The notes: generated by a model not told the origin, from the letters alone. A stretch of DNA of 64,000 bases from VRUE01 sp963701265 (GCA_963701265.1 OY969581.1:620001-684000), one strand, 5' to 3'; numbered from the stretch's first letter, positions 41,836 to 50,492 are shown. A program made the numbers and translations.

Positions 41836-42504
41836 GTGGCGCAAGGCACCTGGACCGCGGTTGACGACTACGTCACCGGCCTGCTGGCTCCGCCCGATGA
41901 GGGGCTGGAGACGGCGGTGCGAGCCGGCGAGGCAGCAGGGCTGCCCCAGATCCAGGTCTCCCCGCCCCAGGGCAAGCTTCTCTATCTGCTGGCAAAGACG
42001 CTCGGGGCCAAGTCGATCCTCGAGTTCGGCACCTTGGCCGGCTACAGCACGATCTGGCTGGCGCGGGCGCTGCCCGCTGACGGGCGCTTGATCAGCCTCG
42101 AGGCTGATCCCCGTTACGCCGAGGTGGCAGCGGCCAGCATCGTCGCTGCCGGTCTTGGCAATGTCGTCGAGATCAGGGTGGGGGCAGCCCTGGACCAACT
42201 GCCCCAGCTCGATGCCGAGGGGGCTGGTCCCTTCGACCTCACCTTCATCGACGCCGACAAGGTCAGCACGCCCAAGTACTTCACCTGGACGCTGGAGCAC
42301 TCACGGCCCGGCAGCCTGATCGTCGCCGACAACGTCATCCGCGACGGCCGCCTCGTCGATCTCGCAGACGAGGACCCAGCGATCGCAGCACAGCGCCACT
42401 TCCACGAGCTCCTCGCCGCCGAGCCACGGGTCGAGGCAACGACGATCCAGACAGTTGGCGGCAAGGGCTACGACGGCTTCACCCTCGCTCGCGTAGTCGG
42501 CTAG
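41836..42504 (+). CDS. SAM-dependent O-methyltransferase (catechol OMT-like)
   Basis: The 222-residue enzyme has the SAM site ILEFGTLAGYSTIWLARALP, LISLEADPRYAEVA, LTFIDADKVSTPKYFTW with the metal-binding Asp, and VADNVIRDGRLVD. All are family 3 O-methyltransferase landmarks. These methylate catechols or caffeoyl-like substrates using Mg2+. GTG start at 41836, divergent from the K+ channel. Confidence 0.92.
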   Translation: MAQGTWTAVDDYVTGLLAPPDEGLETAVRAGEAAGLPQIQVSPPQGKLLYLLAKTLGAKSILEFGTLAGYSTIWLARALPADGRLISLEADPRYAEVAAASIVAAGLGNVVEIRVGAALDQLPQLDAEGAGPFDLTFIDADKVSTPKYFTWTLEHSRPGSLIVADNVIRDGRLVDLADEDPAIAAQRHFHELLAAEPRVEATTIQTVGGKGYDGFTLARVVG

Positions 42505-42556
42505 TTCCCTTGCGGAACCCGAAGTTTCCCCAGTAAAGCGTCAGTACCCTGCCGGA

Positions 42557-42976
42557 ATGCGGGGACGGAACACGGCGGTGCTCGGAATCTGCCTGTTCGT
42601 CGTAGTCGTGTTCGGCAGCATCAAGGTCTTCGAGTACTACGAAGGCGAAGGGCGGTCCCCCTACGAAAAGCTCGAAGACGAATTGGACCAAGAACGGGCA
42701 GAAGGCAAGGACACGTTCCCGCTGACGACGCCTGCTTCCAGGGAGCGTTTCGTTGCTCGTTACTGCCTCTACATGGCGAGGTCAGAGGACCAGCTGCGGC
42801 GTTGTGCCCGTCGCTCAGCACGGGACGTTTACCAATCAAACGGCAACGAATACGCGTGGCTGTTCGCCAGAGAAGTGATCGACTACTGCGACCGACGCGG
42901 CTCCGCCGGACGCTTTTGCGATCCGGCCGACATCAAAGACCCGATCGGTCGCATCGCGATGCTGACCCGCAGATAG
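42557..42976 (+). CDS. Hypothetical membrane-anchored protein
   Basis: The 139-residue protein has an N-terminal transmembrane helix (VLGICLFVVVVFGSIKVF) and a charged extracytoplasmic part with four cysteines (YCLYM, RCARRS, DYCDRRG, RFCDPADI) that could form two disulfides. I do not recognise the family. It is the last chromosomal gene before the mobile island, ending 12 bp from the left attachment repeat. Confidence 0.7.
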   Translation: MRGRNTAVLGICLFVVVVFGSIKVFEYYEGEGRSPYEKLEDELDQERAEGKDTFPLTTPASRERFVARYCLYMARSEDQLRRCARRSARDVYQSNGNEYAWLFAREVIDYCDRRGSAGRFCDPADIKDPIGRIAMLTRR

Positions 42977-42987
42977 GGGCAGGGCTA

Positions 42988-43047
42988 AAGCGGAGGGGGA
43001 GGGATTCGAACCCTCGAGACGCCGTTAGACGCCTGCCGGTTTTCAAG
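42988..43047. repeat. Left attachment repeat (attL): tRNA-Ser 3' fragment
   Basis: A 60-bp sequence is identical to 60623-60682 in the same orientation. On the minus strand it spans the tRNA-Ser(TGA) sequence from the anticodon loop through the variable arm and T-arm to the acceptor end. The 5' half of the tRNA is missing here, so this is a remnant. It marks the left boundary of the integrated island, with crossover in the anticodon loop region. Confidence 0.95.
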
Positions 43048-43097
43048 GCGAGGGCGGCATAGCTGGATCTAGCTTGCCCAAGCGGTTTGCTGGGTTC

Positions 43098-43117
43098 GTG
43101 CCACCGACTGTGCCACC
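43098..43117 (+). promoter_or_regulatory. Candidate integrase arm sites, left end
   Basis: Two direct copies of GTGCCACC (43098-43105, 43110-43117) lie about 50 bp inside the left attachment repeat. Three copies of the same octamer lie inside the right end (60501-60530). Short direct repeats just inside both ends are typical arm-type binding sites of tyrosine integrases. Confidence 0.5.
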
Positions 43118-43143
43118 TTCGTCTGCGCAGTCTGTGGGCGGCG

Positions 43144-43494
43144 TCAGGCGCTCAGGGCATGCCGCCCAATGTCCACGCGAACCGGAGGTATATCGGTAAC
43201 TGGAAGAGTGTCCTTGTGGCGGTAGGAGACCTCGACCGCGATCCGATGGCGAAGCTTGTTGCACAGCCAAACGAACCGACCCGTCCGAACTGGCTCAATC
43301 AGCATGTCGAAGTCATCTGTTCCGACCAGAACCGCCTCTCGCCGTTCGCTCAGGTAGCGCCAGAGAACCCGATCCGTTTTGGGGGTCTCCTGCCAGGGGA
43401 TGAAAGCGGCGCCATGCGGATAGCCGGGATCGGCCTCGCTGGTGGCGGCGTCGATGAAGGCCGACAGGGCAGCTTTCTCGGCAGGCGTTCGCAT
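43144..43494 (-). CDS. Hypothetical protein, left end of island
   Basis: The 116-residue protein is predicted from a clean frame with normal composition (YPHGAAFIPWQETPKTDRVLWRYL, DDFDMLIEPVRTGRFVWLC). There is no membrane helix or known motif. It is the first gene inside the island and diverges from the ATPase operon. I cannot assign a function. Confidence 0.55.
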   Translation of the reverse strand: MRTPAEKAALSAFIDAATSEADPGYPHGAAFIPWQETPKTDRVLWRYLSERREAVLVGTDDFDMLIEPVRTGRFVWLCNKLRHRIAVEVSYRHKDTLPVTDIPPVRVDIGRHALSA

Positions 43495-43654
43495 GTGCTC
43501 ATGATCACGCTAGCTTGAAGTCTCTCGCTACCGCCTTCACGCGGGAGCGATAGGCGAACAAGCGACCTGAGGCTAGGACGATCCTGCGCATCACTGCCAT
43601 CTAGTATCACCGCGACTATTCTCCCCACGTGAATCTGCTTACGGCCAAGTCGCA

Positions 43655-45487
43655 ATGAGGATCGATCGACTCGAGGTGGCAGGCGGTTTTCTGGACGGCC
43701 TTGAGATCAACTTCGAGGAAGGATTGAACGTCCTCGTCGGCGCTCGGGGTGCCGGGAAGACGTCGGTGATCGAGTTGATCCGCTTCGCCCTGGCGATCCC
43801 GGCAAAGACCGAGGAAGCCGCCAAGGACGCCCGCAAGCAGGCCGTTGCCGTGCTCGGAGACGGCACCGTAGCTGTCTATTGCTCGGTGGCAGGCCAGCAG
43901 ACGGTCGTCTCGCGCTCGGGTCTGGACGAGGTGCCTACCGCCTCCCGCGCGTATGGCTCCGGCATCCCGTTGATCGTTTCCCAGAACGAAATCGAGGCTA
44001 TCGGCCTCGACCCGAGCAGCCGGCGCGAAATTCTCGACCGGCTGGTGGACCCCCTGCTCGCCGAAAACGGCCCTGGGTCTTCGCGCAGCGAGGTTGCCGC
44101 AATCGAGCGTCGCCTAGAGATCCACTGCGAGGAACGCGACGAGGTTGCCGAAGCCACTGAGCGCGAGGCGGATCTCGCTTCCGCCCTAAGCGCCGCGGAG
44201 AAAAAACAGAAAGCCGGTGCCGCTGCCGAAACCAAACTGGAGAAACTCCAGGACGAGGTATCAGAGCTCGCCGACGAGCTCGGCCAAGTGCGAGCAGCGG
44301 GCGATGCCTACGGGCTTGCGGTTCAGGCAATCGCCGAGTGGCGCGACGAGATCGCCGACGTCGCGCTCGCCCAGCCTCTTCCCGAGCTGCCTTCCGCCGC
44401 TCAAGAGTCCCAGGTTGCCAAACGGTTGGACGCCGTGGCGAATCTGCTCAAAAAGGCGGGGGAAGAGCTCAGCGGCGCCGAGAAATCAATCGCCGAGGAA
44501 AAGTCCAAAAGCGAGACCAAGCAGCGCGCCCTGCAGAAAAAGCTGAAATCGAAGACCGAGCGCCTCGAGAAGATGCAAGAGGGGGCCGGTGAGATCGGCC
44601 GGCGGGTGAGCACTTTGCGCCAGGAACTGAAAGCAGTACAGGCCCAACGCAAGCGGCTCGACAAGCTCGACACGCAGATTGGAAAACTAAGGAAGAAGCG
44701 CGACGAGATGCTCGACCGGGCCGAGGCGAGCGCCGAGGAGCTCTACACGCTCCGCGACAAGACCGCCGAGGTGCTGACGAAGCGTTTCAACGGACGGATT
44801 GAGGTGCGGGTCGACAAGTCAGGAGAGCTCCGGGCCTATGAGGCGGCCCTGGTTGATCTGATGCAGGGCAGCAACCTGCGCTACAAGAATCTCGCTCGCA
44901 ACCTCGCCGAAAAGCTCAGCCCCCGAGAGCTGGTCGATGCCGTCGAGTCCGAGGACGCCGCCCAGATCGCGGAGGTGGGCGGGATCAACGAGGACCGGGC
45001 GAGTCGCCTTCTCGCCCACCTCGAAAATCGTTCGCTCTCGACGCTGCTGCTCGCCCCGCTCGACGACGCGGTTGACTTCGCCCTGCTCGACGGCCAGGAG
45101 TACAAGGTCACCCGCAACCTCTCGATGGGCCAGCGCTGCACCGTCGTCTTGCCGATCCTGCTTGCCGAGGAACGAGAGGCGATTCTGCTCGACCAGCCGG
45201 AGGACCACCTCGACAACGCCTTCATCGTCGACACATTGGTCAGTGCAATACGCCAACGCTCGGTGAGCGGACAGGTAATCGTCGCCACCCACAATGCCAA
45301 TATCCCGGTACTCGGCGAGGCGGCGCAGGTTATCGTCCTCGCCTCCGACGGACGCCGCGGCTTCGTCAGCTCCGCCGGCGAGCTCGACAGCGACCCCTCC
45401 GTGCAGGCGATCACAACCCTTATGGAGGGCGGTCGCGAGGCCTTCTCCAAGCGTGCCGAGTTCTACAGCGATCACCCCGATGGCTAA
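43655..45487 (+). CDS. SMC/RecF-like ATPase with coiled coil, defence-type operon gene 1
   Basis: The 610-residue protein starts MRIDRLEVAGGFLDGLEINFEEGLNVLVGARGAGKTSVIE, an ABC/SMC-type N-terminal P-loop (GARGAGKT at about 28-35). A coiled coil (about 150-380) follows, then an ABC-like signature LSMGQRCTVVL (about 489), Walker B ILLDQPEDHLD (about 510) and a His switch ATHNANIP (about 545). ATPases of this kind act in DNA repair or phage defence. It overlaps the next gene by 8 bp and is the first of three co-translated genes. Specific partner or target unknown. Confidence 0.85.
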   Translation: MRIDRLEVAGGFLDGLEINFEEGLNVLVGARGAGKTSVIELIRFALAIPAKTEEAAKDARKQAVAVLGDGTVAVYCSVAGQQTVVSRSGLDEVPTASRAYGSGIPLIVSQNEIEAIGLDPSSRREILDRLVDPLLAENGPGSSRSEVAAIERRLEIHCEERDEVAEATEREADLASALSAAEKKQKAGAAAETKLEKLQDEVSELADELGQVRAAGDAYGLAVQAIAEWRDEIADVALAQPLPELPSAAQESQVAKRLDAVANLLKKAGEELSGAEKSIAEEKSKSETKQRALQKKLKSKTERLEKMQEGAGEIGRRVSTLRQELKAVQAQRKRLDKLDTQIGKLRKKRDEMLDRAEASAEELYTLRDKTAEVLTKRFNGRIEVRVDKSGELRAYEAALVDLMQGSNLRYKNLARNLAEKLSPRELVDAVESEDAAQIAEVGGINEDRASRLLAHLENRSLSTLLLAPLDDAVDFALLDGQEYKVTRNLSMGQRCTVVLPILLAEEREAILLDQPEDHLDNAFIVDTLVSAIRQRSVSGQVIVATHNANIPVLGEAAQVIVLASDGRRGFVSSAGELDSDPSVQAITTLMEGGREAFSKRAEFYSDHPDG

Positions 45488-46397
45488 GGACGAGCTCTCG
45501 GTCGCGCTGGCGGAGTTGCGTGCCGAGACCGAGTCGATCCGTCTTTCCGCCGCTCGCCGCATCCGTAAGCATGCCGGTGAGCTCACGGCCGAGAGCGAAG
45601 CTGTCGTCCGTGAAGCCTTCGCCGAGGAGTCGGTCCCTTGGGTCCGAGGCGTTCTAGCTGAGATCCTTGCGATCGGCGCGCCTCCAGTCGGCGAGGAGGT
45701 GACAATCGCGGCGCCGCGCTGGGATGAGAGGATTGAGGGGACCTCGCCCGAGGTTGCGCGGCAGGCGATCAACCACAGCACGCGAAAGGTGCTGCACGAG
45801 GTAGCTGGCGTCGTCGGCCGTGCCCGTCTCGCCGCCGGTACCGACTTTGGCGAGGACTACCCGGATTCGGAAACCGATCGCCAGCTCCGCTACCTCTCCG
45901 ACGTTTGCGGTGGTCTGCGTAAGCTTGCCGATGCGACTGTCAACCCCAGCGGGGAGGAATTCGATCTCGACACCGAGCTTCGCTACCTGGCCAAATCGGT
46001 GGCCGATGACCTCTTCATCGAGATTAGGGTTGAGGGTCCGGCCAACTTCATGGTCAAGGCCGACCGAGCGCTACTCGGGATCGCCATCCGTAACCTGCTC
46101 ACGAACGCCGCCGAAGCAACGGAGGCGGTTCACCCCAATGGCGACCGCGCCGTGCAGTTGACCTGGGGTGAGTCCTCGGATGGGGTTCACGTCTCGGTGA
46201 TCGACCGGGGCCCGGGACCACCCGCCTTTCTCGCTCGCACAAGTCGGCCCGGCATCAGCACCAAGGTCGGGCATCCCGGCTACGGCCTCGCCACCGCGAG
46301 CGAGGCGATGCGTGGCATCGGCGGCGAGGTCCGACTTTCGAGGAACAACCGCGGCGGGGCAACCGCGGTCATCTCTTGGCCCTCGGCGGACGCATGA
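45480..46397 (+). CDS. Histidine-kinase-like ATPase, operon gene 2
   Basis: The 305-residue soluble protein begins with a short HEAT-like helical part (SIRLSAARRIRKHAG, VPWVRGVLAEIL). A possible dimerisation/phospho-acceptor helix (INHSTRKVLHEV) follows, then a GHKL ATPase domain with N box NLLTNAAEATEA (about 205), G1 DRGPGPP and G2 GHPGYGLATASEAM. No membrane or sensor domain is seen. The absence of a classical H-E-x-R/N-P box leaves open whether it phosphorylates its partner. ATG lies inside the end of the ATPase gene, and its stop overlaps the next start (ATGA), so all three are made together. Confidence 0.82.
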   Translation: MAKDELSVALAELRAETESIRLSAARRIRKHAGELTAESEAVVREAFAEESVPWVRGVLAEILAIGAPPVGEEVTIAAPRWDERIEGTSPEVARQAINHSTRKVLHEVAGVVGRARLAAGTDFGEDYPDSETDRQLRYLSDVCGGLRKLADATVNPSGEEFDLDTELRYLAKSVADDLFIEIRVEGPANFMVKADRALLGIAIRNLLTNAAEATEAVHPNGDRAVQLTWGESSDGVHVSVIDRGPGPPAFLARTSRPGISTKVGHPGYGLATASEAMRGIGGEVRLSRNNRGGATAVISWPSADA

Positions 46398-47815
46398 AGG
46401 CAACCTGCCGACTACTTCTGATCGAGGACGATCCGAAAGAGGCGGTCATGATCGAGCGGCAGTGTTGCCCCGATCCGAGCAAGGTCGCCTTCAGCGTGGC
46501 GACGAACGGCGCCGACGCTGAGGAGCAGGTTCGGGGCGAGGAATTCGATTTGGTCATCTGCGACCTCGCGCTGCCCGCTGATGCGCGTCAAGGTGATCCC
46601 GAGGTCGCCGAAGGCCAACGCCTCTTCGGCCTGATCCGCGAGCAGGCGCCAGGGACGCCGGTAATCATTCTCTCCGCTCATGGCGACCTGACCATGATGC
46701 ACAAGTTTTTCGGCGTTGCCGGCACCGCCGACCTCTACGGGGAGCGGAGCGAGCACCCACTGGTCCTCTTCTTCGAGAAGGAGAAGCTGCCGGAGTGTGT
46801 GGAAGCGGTGAAGGCCCACATTGCCAAGACCGAAGCCCTCGACCGCTTCTTGCTGGAGGGCGACGACCTCGGTCTCGGCCTGAGCGAGGAGCGGGCGTTG
46901 AAGATCTACGGCCGTGCCCAGGGCGCACAGAGGGGAGTAGTCAATTCCCTCGATGGCGGTCTGTCAGGGGCCAAGACCCTGAAGTTGGAACTGCGCGACG
47001 GAGCGGGTGACGATCTCGGCCGCACGGTGGCGAAGATCGGGGACCTGCGGCGAGTGTTGCGCGAGGCGAACCGCTTCTCACAGATAGCCGCCCGGATCCC
47101 GGTAGGGCTTGGCGCCCAACTGTTGGAGGTAGTTCGCGCCGGGACGGCGCTGCGCGGCGCGTTGATCTATCAATTCGCGAGCGAGTACACAGCGACTCTT
47201 GCCGGCAAGCTGATTGCTGGTGAAGATGCCGCTGCTGCTGCGGTCGCCAACGCCCTTCGCCAGGGGCTTTCGACGTGGACCAAGGACGCCCCAATCCTCG
47301 ACAAGCGGCTCGTCGATCTGCGCCGCCCCCTCGTCTCCGACGTCGATCTGCTCGCTGCTAACGTCGACATACCCGACGAGCGGCCGGTCGAGATTAGGGT
47401 TCGCGAGGCGATGGCTCATCGCGACCTCCATGGCTTCAATGTGCTCGTCAATGATCGCGACGAACCGACCTTGATCGACTACGGTGAGGTCGGAAAGGCT
47501 AATGCTGCCCTCGACCCGGTCACCCTTGAGCTCAGCATTCTCTTCCACCCGGGGATCGCGGAGACCTTCTCGGGCTGGCCCAGCGAGGAGCAGGCAAAGA
47601 GCTGGATCGACCTCGACGCTTATTTGGTCGGTTGCCCAGCGCCCGAGTTCGTCACTGCGGTTCGGCGCTGGGCGGTGGAGGTCGCGGCAGGGACCGACGA
47701 GCTCATCGCGACGGCCTACTCCTACGCCCTACGTCAAGCCAAGTACCAGAATCCGACCACTGATCTGGCACTTGCATTCGCCAACGGTGCCCATGGGGAA
47801 CTTGGAGGAGATTGA
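46394..47815 (+). CDS. Response regulator fused to APH-like phosphotransferase, operon gene 3
   Basis: The 473-residue protein has an N-terminal receiver domain (LLIEDDPKEAVMIE, phospho-acceptor Asp in DLVICDLALPAD, SAHGD) up to about residue 130. It then joins about 330 residues with an aminoglycoside-phosphotransferase/kinase-like core, HRDLHGFNVLVNDRDEPTLIDYGEVG. This holds the H-x-D-x-x-x-x-N loop (about 342-349) and the metal-binding Asp of LIDYGE. Such receiver-kinase fusions are rare. The partner HATPase gene overlaps by 4 bp. The likely logic is phosphorelay or ATP-dependent control of a small-molecule or protein kinase that acts in defence. Confidence 0.82.
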   Translation: MKATCRLLLIEDDPKEAVMIERQCCPDPSKVAFSVATNGADAEEQVRGEEFDLVICDLALPADARQGDPEVAEGQRLFGLIREQAPGTPVIILSAHGDLTMMHKFFGVAGTADLYGERSEHPLVLFFEKEKLPECVEAVKAHIAKTEALDRFLLEGDDLGLGLSEERALKIYGRAQGAQRGVVNSLDGGLSGAKTLKLELRDGAGDDLGRTVAKIGDLRRVLREANRFSQIAARIPVGLGAQLLEVVRAGTALRGALIYQFASEYTATLAGKLIAGEDAAAAAVANALRQGLSTWTKDAPILDKRLVDLRRPLVSDVDLLAANVDIPDERPVEIRVREAMAHRDLHGFNVLVNDRDEPTLIDYGEVGKANAALDPVTLELSILFHPGIAETFSGWPSEEQAKSWIDLDAYLVGCPAPEFVTAVRRWAVEVAAGTDELIATAYSYALRQAKYQNPTTDLALAFANGAHGELGGD

Positions 47816-47911
47816 GTATCAGTCACTCTTGCTTCGTGCGAAAAGCGAGGGCGCGGAGTGCAGTGGGGGCGACACCGCCGATATGCCGACAGAATTTGTC
47901 TGAGAGGCTTG

Positions 47912-48109
47912 TCAGGCGGGGACGCGCTCGCCCGCTGGAACATAGTGCTCCAACTCGGCGGGGTGCTCCAGGGCAAAAGGAATGCCCTCTTCGGCGAGTT
48001 TGACTACCTCGGCGTAGGAGTCGCCAGCGGCGGACCAGCCCTCCACGTCGGGGGACTCGGCCCACCAGCCGTCGGCTTCGTGGTGGTATATGACGCGCAC
48101 GGTCTCCAT
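47912..48109 (-). CDS. hicB: HicB-family antitoxin
   Basis: The 65-residue protein begins METVRVIYHHEADGWWAESPDVEGWSAAGDSYAEVV, the RNase-H-like HicB fold with the characteristic GWWAESPDVEG. It continues KLAEEGIPFALE. It lacks the C-terminal HTH/RHH seen in longer HicB proteins. GGAGG lies 5-6 nt before ATG. It is the second gene of a hicA-hicB pair. Confidence 0.85.
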   Translation of the reverse strand: METVRVIYHHEADGWWAESPDVEGWSAAGDSYAEVVKLAEEGIPFALEHPAELEHYVPAGERVPA

Positions 48110-48121
48110 TGATCCTCCAGG

Positions 48122-48355
48122 TCAGAGTAGCTTCCGGGCCTCGTCTTCGGCAAGTCCAACGTCCCTGACGAGGACCTTGCGGACCAGGCCGGACGGGACG
48201 GTCGCCTTATCGTGAAAGGCGAAGGTCAGCGCCGGGCGGCCTTGGGCCGTCATCCGGCGATGTGATCCCGATTGGCGCGAGACCCGGTAGTTCAGCGGCT
48301 CGCGTTCAAGGACCGCCAGGAGGCGCTTCGCCTTCATCGTCGGGAATTGGTGCAT
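48122..48355 (-). CDS. hicA: HicA-family mRNA interferase toxin
   Basis: The 77-residue protein has a dsRBD-like fold: MKAKRLLAVLEREPLNYRVSRQSGSHRRMT with the catalytic His in GSHRRM, and VPSGLVRKVLVRDVGL near the end. HicA cleaves mRNA and is neutralised by HicB. An alternative ATG six codons in (48337) would give the more usual N-terminus. It lies 11 bp before the integrase stop on the same strand. Confidence 0.85.
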   Translation of the reverse strand: MHQFPTMKAKRLLAVLEREPLNYRVSRQSGSHRRMTAQGRPALTFAFHDKATVPSGLVRKVLVRDVGLAEDEARKLL

Positions 48356-48366
48356 GCCGGCCGACC

Positions 48367-49533
48367 CTATTCCTCGTCTTCCCGGCTGTCTTTGGAACGA
48401 CCGTCCAGGTAGGCGTCGAGCAGCGCCGCGCCCTCGGCCTCGGAGCCGGGCATCAGGTGGCCGTAAAGGTCGAAGGTCACGGTGATCGAGGCATGGCCCA
48501 TAAACGACGACAGGGCCTTCGCGTTGACGCCGGCAGCGATCATGAAAGAGGCGTAGGTGTGGCGTGCTTGATGGAGGCGTAGGCGGTCGCGGATGCCGGC
48601 GTGGTGCCAGGCGCTATCGGCGTGGCGGTAGAGGCGCTCGGGTTGGAATGGCGTCTCGTCGTCGGCGGGAAAGACCAGCGTTTCGCTTGAGGGGCCAGCG
48701 CTGGGCTGCCGCAGTCCGCGCAGTTGCTCCCTGAGAATGTTTGGGACCGGCACCCGTCGCCGTGATCGTCTGGTCTTTGGCTCGACTGGTCCCTCCTTTG
48801 GGTCCCAGGATTCGCGCACCTCGATCACGTTCCGCGACAAATCCACGGCACTCCAGCGAAGCGCGCGCAGCTCGCCGGATCTCAGTCCTGCGTAGAGCGC
48901 CGTCGCCCAAATTGTTCGGTCACTTTCTGGCAGGGCCGCGAGCAGCTTCGCGGCGGTGGAGGGCGACACGATTTCGACCTCCCGGCGCTCGGGAACGGGC
49001 AGTTCGAGGTCACGGGTGGGATTGACCGGCACGCCTTCGCGGGCACGGGCGCGGCGATAGATCGCCTGCAGTGGCCGGAGCGAGTTACGCACGGTTGAAG
49101 CCGCGTGCCCTTCGGCTTGCCATTGGTCAACGAGAACCTGAAGATCCGACGTGGTGAGCGCGGCGACCTTGACATGCCCCACCGCCGGGACGATTCGGTC
49201 GATGAAGCTCTGGCGGTAGCCGCGCAGGCTGGAGGGCTTGAAGGGACGCCCGGAGCGGTTGCGGATCTCGCCCCGCTCGGCACCCGCCAGCCATGCTTCG
49301 CCGGCCTCTCGAATCGTTCTGCTCCCCGGTGCCCGGAGGCTTCCCCGGTCAAGCGAGCGCTTGGTATTCGCCCGCCATGACCTCGCTTCTGTCTCGCGCC
49401 GAAAGGTCTTGTAGAGCTTCTTGCCGTCTCGTTCCGAATAGACGGAAGCCTCGTAGCCCCCATCACATCGGCAGTTCCCTCCAGTTCGCGCCGGGCACTT
49501 CTTTGCATGGCGCTTCCTAATGCCTTCCGCCAT
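48367..49533 (-). CDS. Tyrosine-type site-specific integrase
   Basis: The 388-residue recombinase has an N-terminal Cys-rich segment (KKCPARTGGNCRCDGGYEA), a SAM-like core-binding domain and the catalytic domain. Catalytic residues are Arg in LYAGLRSGELRAL, His-x-x-Arg in LHQARHTYAS, His in MGHASITVT and the Tyr nucleophile in DLYGHL. It should excise and insert the island at tRNA-Ser. ATG 49533 shares a base with the XRE stop. The gene is in the middle of the element, not beside an end, which is unusual. Confidence 0.94.
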   Translation of the reverse strand: MAEGIRKRHAKKCPARTGGNCRCDGGYEASVYSERDGKKLYKTFRRETEARSWRANTKRSLDRGSLRAPGSRTIREAGEAWLAGAERGEIRNRSGRPFKPSSLRGYRQSFIDRIVPAVGHVKVAALTTSDLQVLVDQWQAEGHAASTVRNSLRPLQAIYRRARAREGVPVNPTRDLELPVPERREVEIVSPSTAAKLLAALPESDRTIWATALYAGLRSGELRALRWSAVDLSRNVIEVRESWDPKEGPVEPKTRRSRRRVPVPNILREQLRGLRQPSAGPSSETLVFPADDETPFQPERLYRHADSAWHHAGIRDRLRLHQARHTYASFMIAAGVNAKALSSFMGHASITVTFDLYGHLMPGSEAEGAALLDAYLDGRSKDSREDEE

Positions 49534-49799
49534 CAGCCCGCGCCGCGATCCACGAAAGTGCCATACCGAACATCGCCGGGTGTCCAGTCCAGGCCGACGA
49601 GAAGCTCCTCGGCGGAGACTTCGAGCGAGCCGAGCAGCTTGACCAAGGTGTCCACCCTGGCGGTGCGCAGGCCGCGCTCCAGCTGGCTGATCTCGGTGCG
49701 GTGAAGCGAGGCGCGGACGCTCAGCTCCTCCTGAGAGAGATCGGCACGCTTGCGGACACGAGCGAGGTTGTCTCCGAACCGAGCGGCAATGTCGATCAT
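49533..49799 (-). CDS. XRE-family HTH regulator
   Basis: The 88-residue Cro/C1-type protein has LARVRKRADLSQEELSVRASLHRTEISQLERGLRTARVDTLVKL, the full helix-turn-helix. GGGAGG precedes the ATG. It overlaps the upstream gene by 4 bp and the integrase by 1 bp, so it is coupled to integrase expression and probably represses it. Confidence 0.9.
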   Translation of the reverse strand: MIDIAARFGDNLARVRKRADLSQEELSVRASLHRTEISQLERGLRTARVDTLVKLLGSLEVSAEELLVGLDWTPGDVRYGTFVDRGAG

Positions 49800-50149
49800 C
49801 GACTCTCGCCTCCCTCGAGCTGGTCGCGCAGGCCGTGTATTGCCTCGTGCTCAGAGACGACCCGCTCGTACTCGTTGCTGCGGTCAATGACCCCGGCTAG
49901 GTCCCCGACCACATCGCGTACGTCGTGGTCGGGGACGATCACCAGCTCGTCTAGCGCCGTGAGCAACCGCCCATAGGCGGCGTGTTCACGATGCAGTCGC
50001 TTCGGATCAAGCTGGTCGGGGAATTCCTCCAGCTCGTCGCTGATGCCGTCGCGGGCCTTCTCGAAGACGCCGCGAAGGAAGCGGACGTGATGGACCGGGA
50101 GATCGAGGGCTACGGCAGCGCCGCGACCCGTAGGGTTCTGATCAGCCAT
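49796..50149 (-). CDS. Hypothetical island protein
   Basis: The 117-residue protein is rich in acidic residues (FEKARDGISDELEEFPDQLDPKRLHREH, VVGDLAGVIDRSNEYE). No known motif. The ATG at 50149 (MADQNPTGRGAA) is chosen over longer frames because the upstream part is low-complexity. It overlaps the XRE gene by 4 bp and belongs to the integration control operon. Confidence 0.6.
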   Translation of the reverse strand: MADQNPTGRGAAVALDLPVHHVRFLRGVFEKARDGISDELEEFPDQLDPKRLHREHAAYGRLLTALDELVIVPDHDVRDVVGDLAGVIDRSNEYERVVSEHEAIHGLRDQLEGGESR

Positions 50150-50270
50150 GAGGAGCGTGTTCTCCTTGTGGTCAGCCCCCCGGTTGGCGTTAGCGCGCCG
50201 CCGGGGGGCGCTTTTGTAGGAACGTTCGCTAGCGTAGCAAGGACCGTAGGGTCTATCCCCTACAGCAGTC

Positions 50271-50492
50271 TTATTCTCCGCGCAGGATTTCTCTGACTCG
50301 GGTCCAGTGCATGTCTGCCTCCTCGCCGATGTCTCGCAGCGACAGGCCGGCTTTCTGCGCCCGCTCGAAGCTTTCACGTCGCTTTGCTCGCGACATTGTG
50401 CGTGCCTCGCGTAGCTGCTCCTGCTCGCGCTCGAAGTCAGATTGCGCGCGCCGCACGGCTCGGCGTGCCTTCTGCTCAGCAGTGTCAGCCAT
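50271..50492 (-). CDS. Small HTH-like protein
   Basis: The 73-residue protein has a basic helical N-terminus (EQKARRAVRRAQSDFEREQEQLREARTMSRAKRRES). Its C-terminal helix-turn-helix-like segment (AGLSLRDIGEEADMHWTRVREIL) resembles sigma region 4 or phage regulators. It is likely a regulator within the island. Family not recognised. Confidence 0.6.
   Translation of the reverse strand: MADTAEQKARRAVRRAQSDFEREQEQLREARTMSRAKRRESFERAQKAGLSLRDIGEEADMHWTRVREILRGE

Noticed and set aside
47734..47976. Short minus-strand frame between the receiver-kinase gene and hicB
   Set aside because: It overlaps the end of the receiver-kinase gene antisense and has no ribosome site.
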